Source: Monoplex corrugatus
Lineage: Eukaryota > Mollusca > Gastropoda > Littorinimorpha > Ranellidae
Reading direction: 5' to 3'
DNA length: 64,000 nucleotides
Assembly (NCBI GenBank): GCA_030674185.1
Contig: JAPXFY010000018.1
Coordinates: 42,318,432 to 42,382,431 of the forward strand
Below the pieces are notes generated by a model that was not told the origin of the DNA, ran no database searches, and saw nothing but the letters and a program-made list of their open reading frames with translations. Each line of letters begins with the position of its first letter. The first letter of the stretch is position 1. Positions 1 through 19,610 of this stretch are shown here, in pieces. Both the position numbers and the translations under genes were made by a program.

Positions 1-240
1 TGATGATGATGACGTAGTCTCCAAAGTGATAGCATGATAGCATGAAAAATGTTTTCTGACCTTACTGTTCAGAATGACAATGGTCCACTGGTACCTGCCT
101 CTGGTATCACAAGAAACAGGATGTAAACCCCTCTTTTAGATGCATAAGAAAACAAGTTTAATTTGCTCTGCATGAGGAAACTGTATGAGGAGGCAGACGA
201 CAGATTTCTTTCCTGTTTAGTCAATTTACACATATGTGAT
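1..240. other. Intronic sequence upstream of the 31-bp array
   Basis: No exon-like open frame with splice sites and no recognised repeat. It is presumably intron of the reelin-like gene. Confidence 0.4.
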
Positions 241-975
241 TAACGTTGTGGTCAAGTTACACACATGTCATTGTTTTGGTCAAGCTACACAAAATGTCAA
301 TGTTTTCGAGCTACACAAATGTCATTAATGTTTTGGTCACGTTACACAGATGTCATTAATGTTTTGGTCAAGCTGCACAAATATCATTAATGTTTTGGTC
401 AAGCTACACAGATGTCATTAATGTTTTGGTCAAGTTACACAAATGTCATTAATGTTTTGGTCAAGTTACACAGATGTCATTAATGTTTTGGTCAAGTTAC
501 GTAAGTGTCATTAATGTTTTGGTCAAGTTACGCAAATGTCATGAATGTTTTGGTCAAGTTACACAAATGCCATTAATGTTTTGGTCAAGCTACACAAATG
601 TCATTAATGTTTTGGTCAGTTACACAAATGTCATTAATGTTTTGGTCAGGTTACACAAATGTCATTAATGTTTTGGTCAAGTTACACAAATATCATTAAT
701 GTTCTGGTCAAGCTACACAGATGTCATTCATGTTTTGGTCAAGTTACACAAATGTCATTCATGTTTTGGTCAAGTTACACAAATGTCATTAATGTTCTGG
801 TCAAGTTACACAAATGTCATTCATGTTTTGGTCAAGTTACACAAATGTCATTAATGTTTTGGTCAGGTTACACAAATGTCATTAATGTTTTGGTCAAGTT
901 ACACAAATGTCATTAATGTTTTGGTCAAGCTACACAAATGTCATGAATGTTTTGGTCAGGTTACACAAATGTCAT
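240..975. repeat. 31-bp minisatellite array, about 23 copies
   Basis: Units of the type gtcattaatgttttggtcaa followed by gttacacaaat recur every 31 bp, with a few shortened or single-base variants (ttcatg, ttctgg, gtcagg). The open frames across it (SLMFWSSYTNVIN repeats) come from the periodicity and are not a gene. It lies in the intron before the first visible reelin exon. Confidence 0.95.
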
Positions 976-1132
976 AAACCCTTTGATTCCCGCACCCTGT
1001 CCACCGGCATCCTGTATAGCCAACCTTGCTAGCACAGCAAGAACTTACAGGAAGCTGGTGAATAGGGTGAGAGAATCAAAGAGTTAAGTTTTTGCTGTTG
1101 GTGGATAGGGTGCGGGAGTCAAAGGGGTTAAT
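973..1132. mobile_element. TTAA-type MITE (foldback, piggyBac-like ends)
   Basis: The left edge reads aaaccctttgattcccgcac and the right edge is its inverse, ending gggagtcaaaggggttaa. An internal inverse copy (ggtgaatagggtgagagaat, then caaagagttaa) also occurs, so the element can fold on itself. The ends resemble TTAA + CCCTTTGA as in piggyBac-like MITEs; superfamily assignment is inference. Related ends occur at 16332-16445. It stops about 25 bp before the reelin exon at 1156. Confidence 0.65.
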
Positions 1133-1155
1133 GCTTTTGCATGTTTCGTTTACAG

Positions 1156-10820
<9,665 letters not shown>

Positions 10821-13800
10821 AGGTTTTCCCACCATGCCGATACACCGTGTACAATCATTGTTCACCCCAGCTATTAATGGTGCTCAGTTGTTTTCATGAT
10901 GAATGAAATCACCCATCTACACACACTTTGATAAGATCTTTATTAGCTAAACAAGTTTATAACATTGAAATTGTGACAGCATGCAGTTACGTCCAGAACA
11001 AGCGTGAGGAGCAGGATGTATATTTTTAAATGTACATTATTACAAGACAGCAACTTTGTTCAATCACCTTTATTTGAAAGAGGGCAGATTGATAGAGATG
11101 ATGTTGTGATACTTGAATGTGTGTGAATGTAACAGCAATTGTGAAATTGTAATAATGATGGAGTAGTTTTTAACGTTATTAAAAGTCTTAGGGTTGCTTT
11201 ATAAGGATTCGAAAAGCTTATAGAAGCAGTTTGAACATCTGGTAGGCATGTATTTGAAATGTAATGGCAAGTATTTATGGACAGTTTCTTTTTTGAATTC
11301 AGGTCAAAGATTTATTCAATTGTATAACTATTTCAGGGGCGCAATAGACCCACATGTTATGTATTAACATGCATTTACCAGCCGGTACAAGTGAGGTTTT
11401 CTTTATTCATGATTAGGTCTTATTCAGTTAGTTCTGATCTCAGTTGCAACTTAAGATTGTACAAAAAAGTTTAAGTAGGCATGGCTATAAGTAATAATAG
11501 GTGCAGAAAATCAACTACATGGCAAGGGAAGATACTTCTCCACTGTCATGTTTGAATTCTCTTGTCCTAGGATAAAGGTTTACTCTTCATCAGTTAATCA
11601 AAAAAAAAAAACGAAAGAAAAAAGAAGTTGTTTGTTTAGCACAGCCAGTTTCTTTGTGGCAGATTCAGTGAAGCTAGGTGATGATAATATTGCAAGAGAT
11701 ACAGATATAGTTCATAAAACTTTCTTCATTTTTTTTTTTTACTTTGCTGAAGTATTACACCAGTAGTGTTTGTTTTCAGTGATATAGAGCTGTAAATAAT
11801 ATGTGTAAATATAACACTGTATACTAGTACAGGTGAATGCGATTACAAACGCTTTTTACACACATTCTGCAAATGATTTTTTCAAATCCGAGTCATCGGT
11901 TATGGTCCCATTCCTGTTAAGTTTTGTCACTGATAATAGATTATGGAAGGCTGATAACTTCAAAAGATAATGTGTGAATCTTTTGTCTTCTTTGGGACAG
12001 CCTAAAATTAACATTGATTTCATCAAGACTAAAACATGTGTTCATCAAATATGAATAAAGTAAATGAAAAGTCTCCAGTCTTCCAGTATAGATACAAGCT
12101 TTGGATTGTGTGTACCCAAGGTTCCAAATGAAGGTGTATGACTTTGCTATTTAATACACAGGCCCAGGTGTTCAACTTTTTGTCAGATAAATGCACAAAT
12201 CATTCACAACAGTCAACTCATGAAGCTTCTGTGTTTGGAAATAGGTCAACTAATGAAGCTTCTGTGTTTGGAAATATATCTGACAGAACTGTAGGAAGGA
12301 CTTGTTTTGTGTGTTTTGCGGTATTTTATACATTTGCACGCAGACACATGTACATATACACATCTACATGCACATGACTTAAATAACAAGCAAACAAAAT
12401 AAAACAACAAACATAGCAATAAGAACAAAATCTACAGGACAGAAAGTGACTTTTGTATTTTATGTTTGTGTTCTGAATAAGAAAAGATTTCTTTTAACTA
12501 GTTTCTAGTCACTGTGTTGTTTCAAATTCATGATTTGTCCAGACAGTTAAATAAGTATTTCAGCTTTATTTACATAATATATATATATGTATATATATTA
12601 TATATATATGTTCAGTGCCATTTCATACAAACACATTGTGGCATTTGTTTGTAGTTTATGTGTCCTGGTTTTGTGTTCTTTCTTAAACAGTAATTACATG
12701 TGTATATCCTGTTTGATATTGCCCAGTTATCTGATCTAACTTGTTTGTTTTATTTAGCATTATTGTGCTTTCCAAGGCAATACTGGAAGTTATGATATGA
12801 CATTTTGAATATATTGTGGCTATTTACTGATAAAAGTACATCTACATGCACTGAATAAGTACAATTATGGTCAGTGTTATTGTGTTTCATATAGTGTGTG
12901 TATTACTACAAGAATGTTAGGAATATATTATTCACTGACAGCTGCATTAAATTTCATTACTCTCTTTGTGTTGTTATTGCTGATCTTATTATTGTTGTTA
13001 CTTGCTTTTTCTATTACTTAAATGACATGATAAGGCTTTTGTATATAAGCTGTTTTATGTGTTTGTTATTCTTACCTGGCTTGCATATATGGGTGTTTGA
13101 ATGTATCTGTACTTTTATTTGTGAATCAGAAACTTCATATTCAGTTTTACTCATAGTGGAACGCGCACACACACACACACACACATACACATGCACACAC
13201 ACACACCCCCATACACACACTTGCTGTTTAGGGTTTGAATCAGTTGGATATGTAAAGGGTCAAGACTTATCAAACTATAAAACACTTTTCTAAATCATTC
13301 ATTTCAAATTCATATGTGCAATTTTTTTAGCATCCTCTCCTTTCTGCAATCTTGCTTACATTGATTACTTTCCATTTATCTTATAATACATTAATTGAAG
13401 CTGAAATCGCTCATCTTGGTGTCATATAATACGAAATATGATACATATAAAGTTCTGTGTAGTGTTTTTTCTGTTGTTGATGTTGTTTTTTAGTCATTTG
13501 TAACCATTTGATATTGATAATTTTCTACCCCATTAACGTTATACCTTTCTGATATTGACAGAGCAGTGACATTAAGATTTTATTATAACATTTATCTTCT
13601 TTTTAGATTTACATGTAAATTTGTACATGCAAGTAACATGTACATGCTTTTCCACCGCTGCATTCTCAAAAACGTTTAAGTAGATGTTGGCCTGATGTAT
13701 AGATAAGATGAAAAGTTGTCCGTATATGCTGTCAAATGAGATTTTTTCTTTTGCAACACCAAAAGTAGATCACACTAGATTTAGTAGAAGTGGATAAACA

Positions 13801-13830
13801 CCACAGAACTATACATCTGCACAGCTGATG
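10821..13830. other. 3' UTR and downstream flank of the reelin-like gene
   Basis: AT-rich, no transposon recognised. It includes AATAAA at 12054, an imperfect (AT)n palindrome at 12574-12610 and a CA run at 13164-13222. The 3' UTR/intergenic boundary cannot be fixed from sequence. Confidence 0.45.
12054..12059 (+). terminator. Candidate polyadenylation signal for the reelin-like gene
   Basis: AATAAA lies 1.23 kb after the reelin stop in AT-rich DNA without a recognised transposon between them. The region 10821-12050 would be the 3' UTR. No transcript evidence; the 61-bp array at 13831-15350 offers alternative AATAAA hexamers. Confidence 0.35.
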
Positions 13831-15350
13831 TACTGAGTTATGCTATGTTCAGTAATAAAGGCTTCTAGCTCCATCCCTCACCAGCATTGTCACCGAGTTA
13901 TGCTATGTTCAGTAAAGTACGCTATGTTCAGTAATAAAGGCTTCCAGTTCAAATCCCTCGCCAGCATTGTCACTGAGTTATACTATGTTCAGTAATAAAG
14001 GCTTCCAGTTCAAATCCCTCGCCAGTATTGTCACTGAGTTATGCTATGTTCAGTAATAAAGGCTTCCAGTTCAAATCCCTCGCCAGTATTGTAACTTAGT
14101 TATGCTATGTTCAGTAGTAAAGGCTTCCAGTTCCAGTTACTTACCAGCATTGTCACCGAGTTATGCTATATTCAGTAATAAAGGCTTCAGTTCCAGTTAC
14201 TTACCAGCATTGTCACCGAGTTATGCTATGTTCAGTAATAAAGGCTTCCTGTTCCAGTTACTTACCAGCATTGTCACCGAGTTATGCTATGTTCAGTAAT
14301 AAAGGCTTCCAGTTCAAATCCCTCGCCAGTATTGTAACTTAGTTATGCTATGTTCAGTAGTAAAGGCTTCCAGTTCCAGTTACTTACCAGCATTGTCACC
14401 GAGTTATGCTATATTCAGTAATAAAGGCTTCAGTTCCAGTTACTTACCAGCATTGTCACCGAGTTATGCTATGTTCAGTAATAAAGGCTTCCTGTTCCAG
14501 TTACTTACCAGCATTGTCACCGAGTTATGCTATGTTCAGTAATAAAGGCTTCCACTTCCAGTTACTTACCAGCATTGTCACTGAGTTATGCTATGTTCAG
14601 TAATAAAGGCTTCCACTTCCAGTTACTTACCAGCATTGTCACCGAGTTATGCTATATTCAGTAATAAAGGCTTCCAGTTCCAGTTACTTACCAGCATTGT
14701 CACCGAGTTATGCTATGTTCAGTAATAAAGGCTTCCTGTTCCAGTTACTTACCAGCATTGTCACCGAGTTATGCTATGTTCAGTAATAAAGGCTTCCACT
14801 TCCAGTTACTTACCAGCATTGTCACTGAGTTATGCTATGTTCAGTAATAAAGGCTTCCACTTCCAGTTACTTACCAGCATTGTCACCGAGTTATGCTATG
14901 TTCAGTAATAAAGGCTTCCACTTCCAGTTACTTACCAGCATTGTCACCGAGTTATGCTATGTTCAGTAATAAAGGCTTCCAATTCCAGTTACTTACCAGC
15001 ATTGTCACTGAGTTATGCTATGTTCAGTAGTAAAGGCTTCCACTTCCAGTTACTTACCAGCATTGTCACGGAGTTATGCTATGTTCAGTAATAAAGGCTT
15101 CCACTTCCAGTTACTTACCAGCATTGTCACCGAGTTATGCTATGTTCAGTAATAAAGGCTTCCAGTTCCAATCGACTGCCAAGATTGTCACTGAGTTAAG
15201 CTATGTTCAGTAATAAAGGCTTCCAGCTCCGATGAATTGCCAGCATTGTCACTGAGTTATGCTATTTTCAGTAATAAAGGCTTTCACTTCCGGTCCCTCA
15301 CCAGCGATTGCCAGCATTGTCACTGAGTTATGCTGTGTTCAGTAATAAAG
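13831..15350. repeat. 61-bp minisatellite, about 25 copies, most units carrying AATAAA
   Basis: The unit runs gagttatgctatgttcagta, ataaaggcttccagttccag, ttacttaccagcattgtcac and c. One variant unit is 60 bp (single C lost near 14187), so the block 14041-14283 recurs at 14284-14526 with a 243-bp offset (4 x 61 - 1). Open frames such as MLCSVVKASSSSYLPALS are periodicity artefacts. Most units contain agtaataaag; a few have agtagtaaag. Confidence 0.97.
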
Positions 15351-15900
15351 CTGGCAGTGACATCAACAGCCCTCTCAGCAAATTCAGAAACACCTTCAGA
15401 ATGCCAAACAACATATGGAGGTCCTCCCAGTGCAGCACCAATGCCAAGCAGAGACTAGACCAGAGCTGTGTCCTTTCCAACCTACTTTAGGGCTCAGAAT
15501 GCTGGAGGATGACAGAAAGTGACCCTTCTAAGCTGTCAAATCTTCCACAGAAAGAACCTCCAAAAATCGTGTGAATCTTCCGTCCCAACAACTACTTATC
15601 CAGTGCATCAAGAGAGTATGCTAGGCCTACTATCACCATGAAAAAAAAGTGATGGAGAGGGATTGGGCTCATCATCTGAAAAAAACGAGATAGCATCACC
15701 TGGACTGCCTTTCACTGGACATCAGAAGGAAGATGCAGGATAGGAACACTGAAGAACACCTGGTGATAAACAATAGGAGACCTAAAGACCCTGAAATGCA
15801 CTTGGGTGCTATACAGAAGCTGGTCCAGAACAGACAGAAATGGAGGACCTTTGCTGTTGCCTTACATGCTAACAGCATAATGACGAGTCAGTAAGTATGT
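15337..15900 (+). pseudogene. RTE-type LINE fragment, C-terminal region
   Basis: Frames read MPNNIWRSSQCSTNAKQRLD and QSCVLSNLL, then GSECWRMTESDPSKLSN-like text, ITWTAFHWTSEGRCR-like text, RPKDPEMHLGAIQKLVQNRQ and KWRTFAVALHA. This is the thumb and post-RT order of RTE-clade elements. Multiple frame breaks make it non-functional. It directly abuts the 61-bp satellite. Confidence 0.75.
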
Positions 15901-16180
15901 AAATACCTGTGCCAGTAAGTACTTGGAAATAAAATGAAAAATGTCTGAAGCTATAGGAGCGCTATTTTGATAGTTGTGTACAATATAGGCCTACTCATCA
16001 TGGTCAACTACATAGAATTTATGCTTTCAACTTGATACTGGCTATATGAATAAACGTTGACATGCATACTCTAATAATTGCATCAGTGGTTTATTTCAAA
16101 AGACTTGTATTTTTGTAAATTACATGTCAAGAATGTTATAAAGGCTCCTTTGAGAAGGTGGTAATTCTGTGTGAACTTTC
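15901..16180. other. Intergenic, nothing recognised
   Basis: AT-rich text without coding signal. Confidence 0.35.
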
Positions 16181-16182
16181 TC

Positions 16183-16185
16183 TTG

Positions 16186-16216
<31 letters not shown>

Positions 16217-16226
16217 GTGTGTGTGA
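16183..16226. repeat. (TG)n microsatellite
   Basis: Short imperfect TG run. Confidence 0.95.
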
Positions 16227-16309
16227 TGGGCAAGCTGGTTGGCTCTTTTGATAAAGCTGTGGATTCAAGGTCTAAAATCATAATTTCTTTTCCCTACCTG
16301 CAACATTAA

Positions 16310-16460
16310 AACTTGGCCTGTTTGCTGCCCACCTTCACCCTTTGACTCCAACATCCTGCTCGCCAACATCCTGCATTGTCAGTCACTCTAGCAAAGCAGA
16401 AACTTAACCCTTTGATTCCCTCACCCTATCCATCAGCTTCCTGTATTTTTAATAAAAACC
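16310..16460. repeat. TTAA-type MITE ends (related to 973-1132)
   Basis: Contains caccctttgactccaacatc and aacttaaccctttgattccc, matching the end of the element at 973-1132. The upstream words cctgtttgctgcccacc recur at 31375. Probably nested, degraded copies. Confidence 0.5.
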
Positions 16461-16565
16461 GAGACACTAAATTTCATGGGAATCGTCAAGATGTTTAGCC
16501 GGTAAAAACTTTATGACAAAAATTAGGATAGTTCTATTAATCTTGAAACAGAAGCTACCACCTAA

Positions 16566-16980
16566 CAGAAATGTTCATCATCATCATGTGCCCTGTCGCA
16601 TGGCTCTGGCGATCATGGCCCTCCATTTGCATCTGTCATTTGTCGCTGCAAGTACATCTTACAATCACCTCTCTGTTCTCAACCACCTTGCAAGTCCGTC
16701 TAATATTTTCTCCCAGGGTCTACCTGGTGTTCTCTTTCCCTCCAGTTTTCCTGTTGTGACCAGGTGCTCTAATCCCCTTTCCTCATAAAATGGCTTATAA
16801 ATGTTGCTTGTCTTTTCCTAATCTTCCTTATCAATGATCTTCTTGTGTCTGCCTCCATCAAGACTGGCTCGTTTGTTTTCTTTGCTGTCCATGGAACTCT
16901 CAGCATTCTTCTTAGAAACCACATCTCGGCTGCCTCAATCTTGTTCTGGCTTTGTCTTGAAAGATGGCAAGGTCCTGACT
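16566..16980 (-). pseudogene. Non-LTR retrotransposon C-terminal fragment (same family as 2635-3053)
   Basis: On the minus strand the text mirrors the fragment at 2635-3053: the ATGATGATG-like tail (16572-16585), then MALAIMALH as the shadow reading of RAMIANAIRQ, and so on up to the segment equivalent to WFLRRMLRVPW (about 16900-16925). 5'-truncated and decayed. Confidence 0.65.
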
Positions 16981-17164
16981 AGGGAATAGGGAGAGGAGAG
17001 CGGAAGAGAAATCTGTGGAGCCACCAGAAAGCCACCAGAAAGATCGAAGCATTAACATGGGCAGCAAACGTGCTCATAGTTTCTATGTTGCAGGCTGAGC
17101 TCGAACTCAAAGATATCAGTGAAATTTCGAGTCCACTACATTATCAAAAAGAATGAGTCAACAT

Positions 17165-17470
17165 GAGTGTATGAAGATGTAAATGCATTTAGTACAAATA
17201 AATGACGGCAATGCCCGCACAACCACAGTCACAGAAATCCACTCCCCAAAAATGGGACTTAAGCATCCTTCTGTCCACCAGCATGACGTCATCACCCCAA
17301 TTAAAAACAAAACTAAAAATCTCACAAAAGTGGATAAAATCATGCAGCTCTCCAGTATGAACCAACATCCCATCCTTAGGAATTGTATTAATAGTACTGT
17401 GTACCACTACGTATGACTTAACCTGTATCCCATCCTCCACATACACATACTGCCGTGCCACTAGAAGCTT
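17165..17470. repeat. Dispersed repeat, copy 1 (second copy at 20915-21240)
   Basis: Both copies share aaatccactccccaaaaatg, gcatgacgtcatcacc-like text, atcatgcagctctccagtat and catactgccgtgccactag. No coding capacity recognised. Confidence 0.75.
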
Positions 17471-17483
17471 AATGTTCCACAGG

Positions 17484-18095
17484 TTTCTCTTCAGTTTCAG
17501 TTTCAGTTTCCCGAGATACGTCTCCGCACTCGGAACGAATTCCATATGCACTAACGTCACAGGTGCCACGTGTATGGTGACCGTGGCACATGCCTTAAGC
17601 CTGCACATAAACCCATGAGCTGGCCAGGTCCTGAGGCCCTACCTAGACTATATTTTACCTAGTCTATATTTCATCCTGGTATTTTATCAGCCTACCACTG
17701 GAATAATCTTGGTTACATGTAAATGACTTGTGTATGTGTGTATCTTACTTTCAAAAAAGGAACATATATATAAAGTAAATAAATAAATAAGAAAAGGTCT
17801 GAATCACAACCCATCTAGCTATGCTACATGTATGGTGACCTTGGCACATGCCTCAAGCCTGCACATAAACCCATGAGCTGGCCAGGTCCTGAGGCCCTAC
17901 CTAGACTATGTTTTACCTAGTCTATATTTTATCCTGGTATTTTATCAGCCTACCACTGGAATAATCTTGGTTACATGTAAATGACATGTGTATATGTGTA
18001 TACCTTCAAAAAAGAACATATACATATATAAAGTAAATAAATAAATAATAAAAGGTCTGAATCACAACCCAACTAGCTATTCTGTATAAACTCGT
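17484..18095. repeat. SINE/MITE-like repeat with a 257-bp tandem duplication
   Basis: It begins with repeated agtttc words (17487-17510) and acgtctccgcactcgg, and includes cctgcacataaacccatgag and tggccaggtcctgaggccct. The block 17575-17831 is repeated at 17832-18088 with few differences. A diverged relative is at 20435-20600. Similar short elements are common in mollusc genomes; the class is inferred. Confidence 0.65.
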
Positions 18096-18109
18096 CTACC
18101 CTATTGTCT

Positions 18110-18240
18110 AGTCGAGATCTTGCCAGCGCAGGCTACAGGAGTCTGTCAGATAGGCTAATTAATGGTAACTATGGGTAGAGTGTTTATGAAATTGTCTGAT
18201 TGCGATGAATCGTTCTTGCGCAGACTCCAGTAATAAAACA
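18110..18240. repeat. Dispersed repeat of the CTTTGCCAGTGCAG family, copy 1
   Basis: Shares cttgccagcgcag, gtctgtcagat, attgtctgattgcgatgaatc with 31469-31610 and 44880-45000. Confidence 0.5.
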
Positions 18241-18361
18241 AAACAAAACAAAAACACAAAACAAAACAAACAAAATGTTTATCCTACATTTATCTTGTAT
18301 TTATCCTATTTCATCCATGTCCATGTCCTGACCTGTCTTTTTGTCTGAATTGATAATTAAC

Positions 18362-18445
18362 TGACGGGCGCGGTAGTCAAGTGGGTAAGACGTCAGACTG
18401 ACAAACGGAAAGTGTGGGATTCGATTCTGCCTCCGGTCCGATCAA
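18362..18445 (+). repeat. tRNA-derived SINE head
   Basis: The text gggcgcggtagtcaagtggg contains an A-box-like word and ggattcgattctgcctccgg a B-box-like word about 45 bp later, the layout of an internal RNA polymerase III promoter. It lacks a tRNA-like acceptor stem pairing, so it is not a functional tRNA gene. Confidence 0.6.
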
Positions 18446-18611
18446 CATGTGTGCAGACCTTGTCATTACCACCCCCCTCACCACCACCACCACCCCTTTG
18501 TGTGTATGCGCACTCAAAACATAAGTACGATCCTGTAAGTCATGAATGTCGAGTGCCAAGCAGTCTCACCTGTCGGCGTCACCCGGTTCAGTGTTGGCCG
18601 CTGCACACCTA

Positions 18612-19320
18612 GACACCACAATCTCCTTCCAGGCCGCTCTGTCTTGACTTTCGTGGACTATTTCTTGAATATTTAGGCCTTTGATGTTGGTTATGTTCTC
18701 GATGTATGAGATTAGGGGTCTTTCCCTTTTGCCACTGTTTTTCCTTAAAAGATGATTGCCACGAGGTTTGTGTCCTTGCTGCGTGACACGTGGCTAATGT
18801 ATTCTAGTCTTCTCTTGTTGATGTCTGCAAGTAGTTTTCTGGTGATATCAAGTTCTTCCAGGACACTTTCATTAGATCTGTTCATTTGACACGTAGTAGT
18901 CTCCAATAAAACCACACCTCTGCTGACTCAATTCTTCTGCAATCAGTTTTTTTTTGTCAGAGTCCAGGCTTCGCAGCCATAACTCATGACTGGCCGGGTC
19001 AAACATTTTAAAAGTCTAACTTTCAGGCCATTTAGTATGCCTCTTTCTTTCCAGATGTTGTTGAGCTGGATCATTTTTTGCTTTGCCATTCCAATTCTTA
19101 TTTTGATGTCTTTGGAGTAGGTTCATCAGTTTTTACAGAACCAAGATATTTCATATCCTTAACATTTTCTAAAGGAACTTTGTTAATTAAGATGTCATGA
19201 TTGTGTTTTACGTTTTTGCCTTTGATATGTCGCACTTTTGTTTTCTTGGCGTTCAAATTTAGGCCAGCCTTTTTGCCTGCTGCATCTACCCTGATCAGGA
19301 AACATGACGACATTCAGCAT
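18612..19320 (-). pseudogene. Non-LTR reverse transcriptase fragment (RTE/CR1-type), palm-to-C-terminal part
   Basis: On the minus strand from 19313: DAAGKKAGLNLNAKKTKVRH, then ILINKVPLENVKDMKYLGS (the YLGS motif after the RT catalytic region), then pieces reading KIRIGMAKQKMIQLNNIWK and LIWPVMSYGCEAWTL. Stops and frame changes break it. It lies just upstream of the TMA7-like first exon. Confidence 0.8.
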
Positions 19321-19469
19321 TCATGCCCACCGAATATGCAGAATGTGGAACAACATATCACCCGCACACTGTGATCAATACAATGTGCATGCATACATTC
19401 ATGTGGGAAAAAAAACAAAAAAACAACGAACCGTTTGAATAAAAAATTTTCCCCAGACAGACAAGTCCA

Positions 19470-19594
19470 ACAGTTTATCCATGTTTTCGTAAAACAATAT
19501 GAAATCAGCCAATCGCATGTTGCAATAGCCTACCTCATATCCGTTCCTTTCTCGAGCACGCGTACTACCAACGGGCATTTGCTAGGTCTTCATC
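19470..19594 (+). promoter_or_regulatory. Putative TMA7 proximal promoter and 5' UTR
   Basis: Contains agccaatcgc (19508-19517), a CCAAT-type word, then a pyrimidine-rich tccgttcctttctcg stretch (19540-19555) that could hold the transcription start of a TOP-like mRNA. No TATA box seen. Inference from position and words only. Confidence 0.35.
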
Positions 19595-19610
19595 ATGTCT
19601 GGGAGAGAAG
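19595..19610 (+). CDS. TMA7: TMA7-like exon 1 (start codon, 16 nt coding)
   Basis: Start context tcttcatcATGTCTGG, donor gtatga at 19611. It encodes MSGRE plus the first base of the next Gly codon. Far too short for an open-frame scan; the call rests on the exact match of MSGREGG to the family N-terminus and on splice phase. Confidence 0.9.

Noticed and set aside
474..916. Repetitive open frames SLMFWSSYTNVIN
   Set aside because: Product of the 31-bp minisatellite in an intron.
14102..14603. Identical 65-residue open frames (MLCSVVKASSSSYLPALS type)
   Set aside because: They arise from the 61-bp period (stop-free frame through repeats), lack splice or promoter support and duplicate with the array.
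13831..15350. Regular repeat-spacer appearance suggesting a CRISPR-like array
   Set aside because: The 61-bp unit repeats along its whole length without unique spacers, and the window is animal DNA with introns. It is a minisatellite.
18362..18445. Possible tRNA gene
   Set aside because: A- and B-box-like words are present but no acceptor or anticodon stems form; best read as a SINE head.
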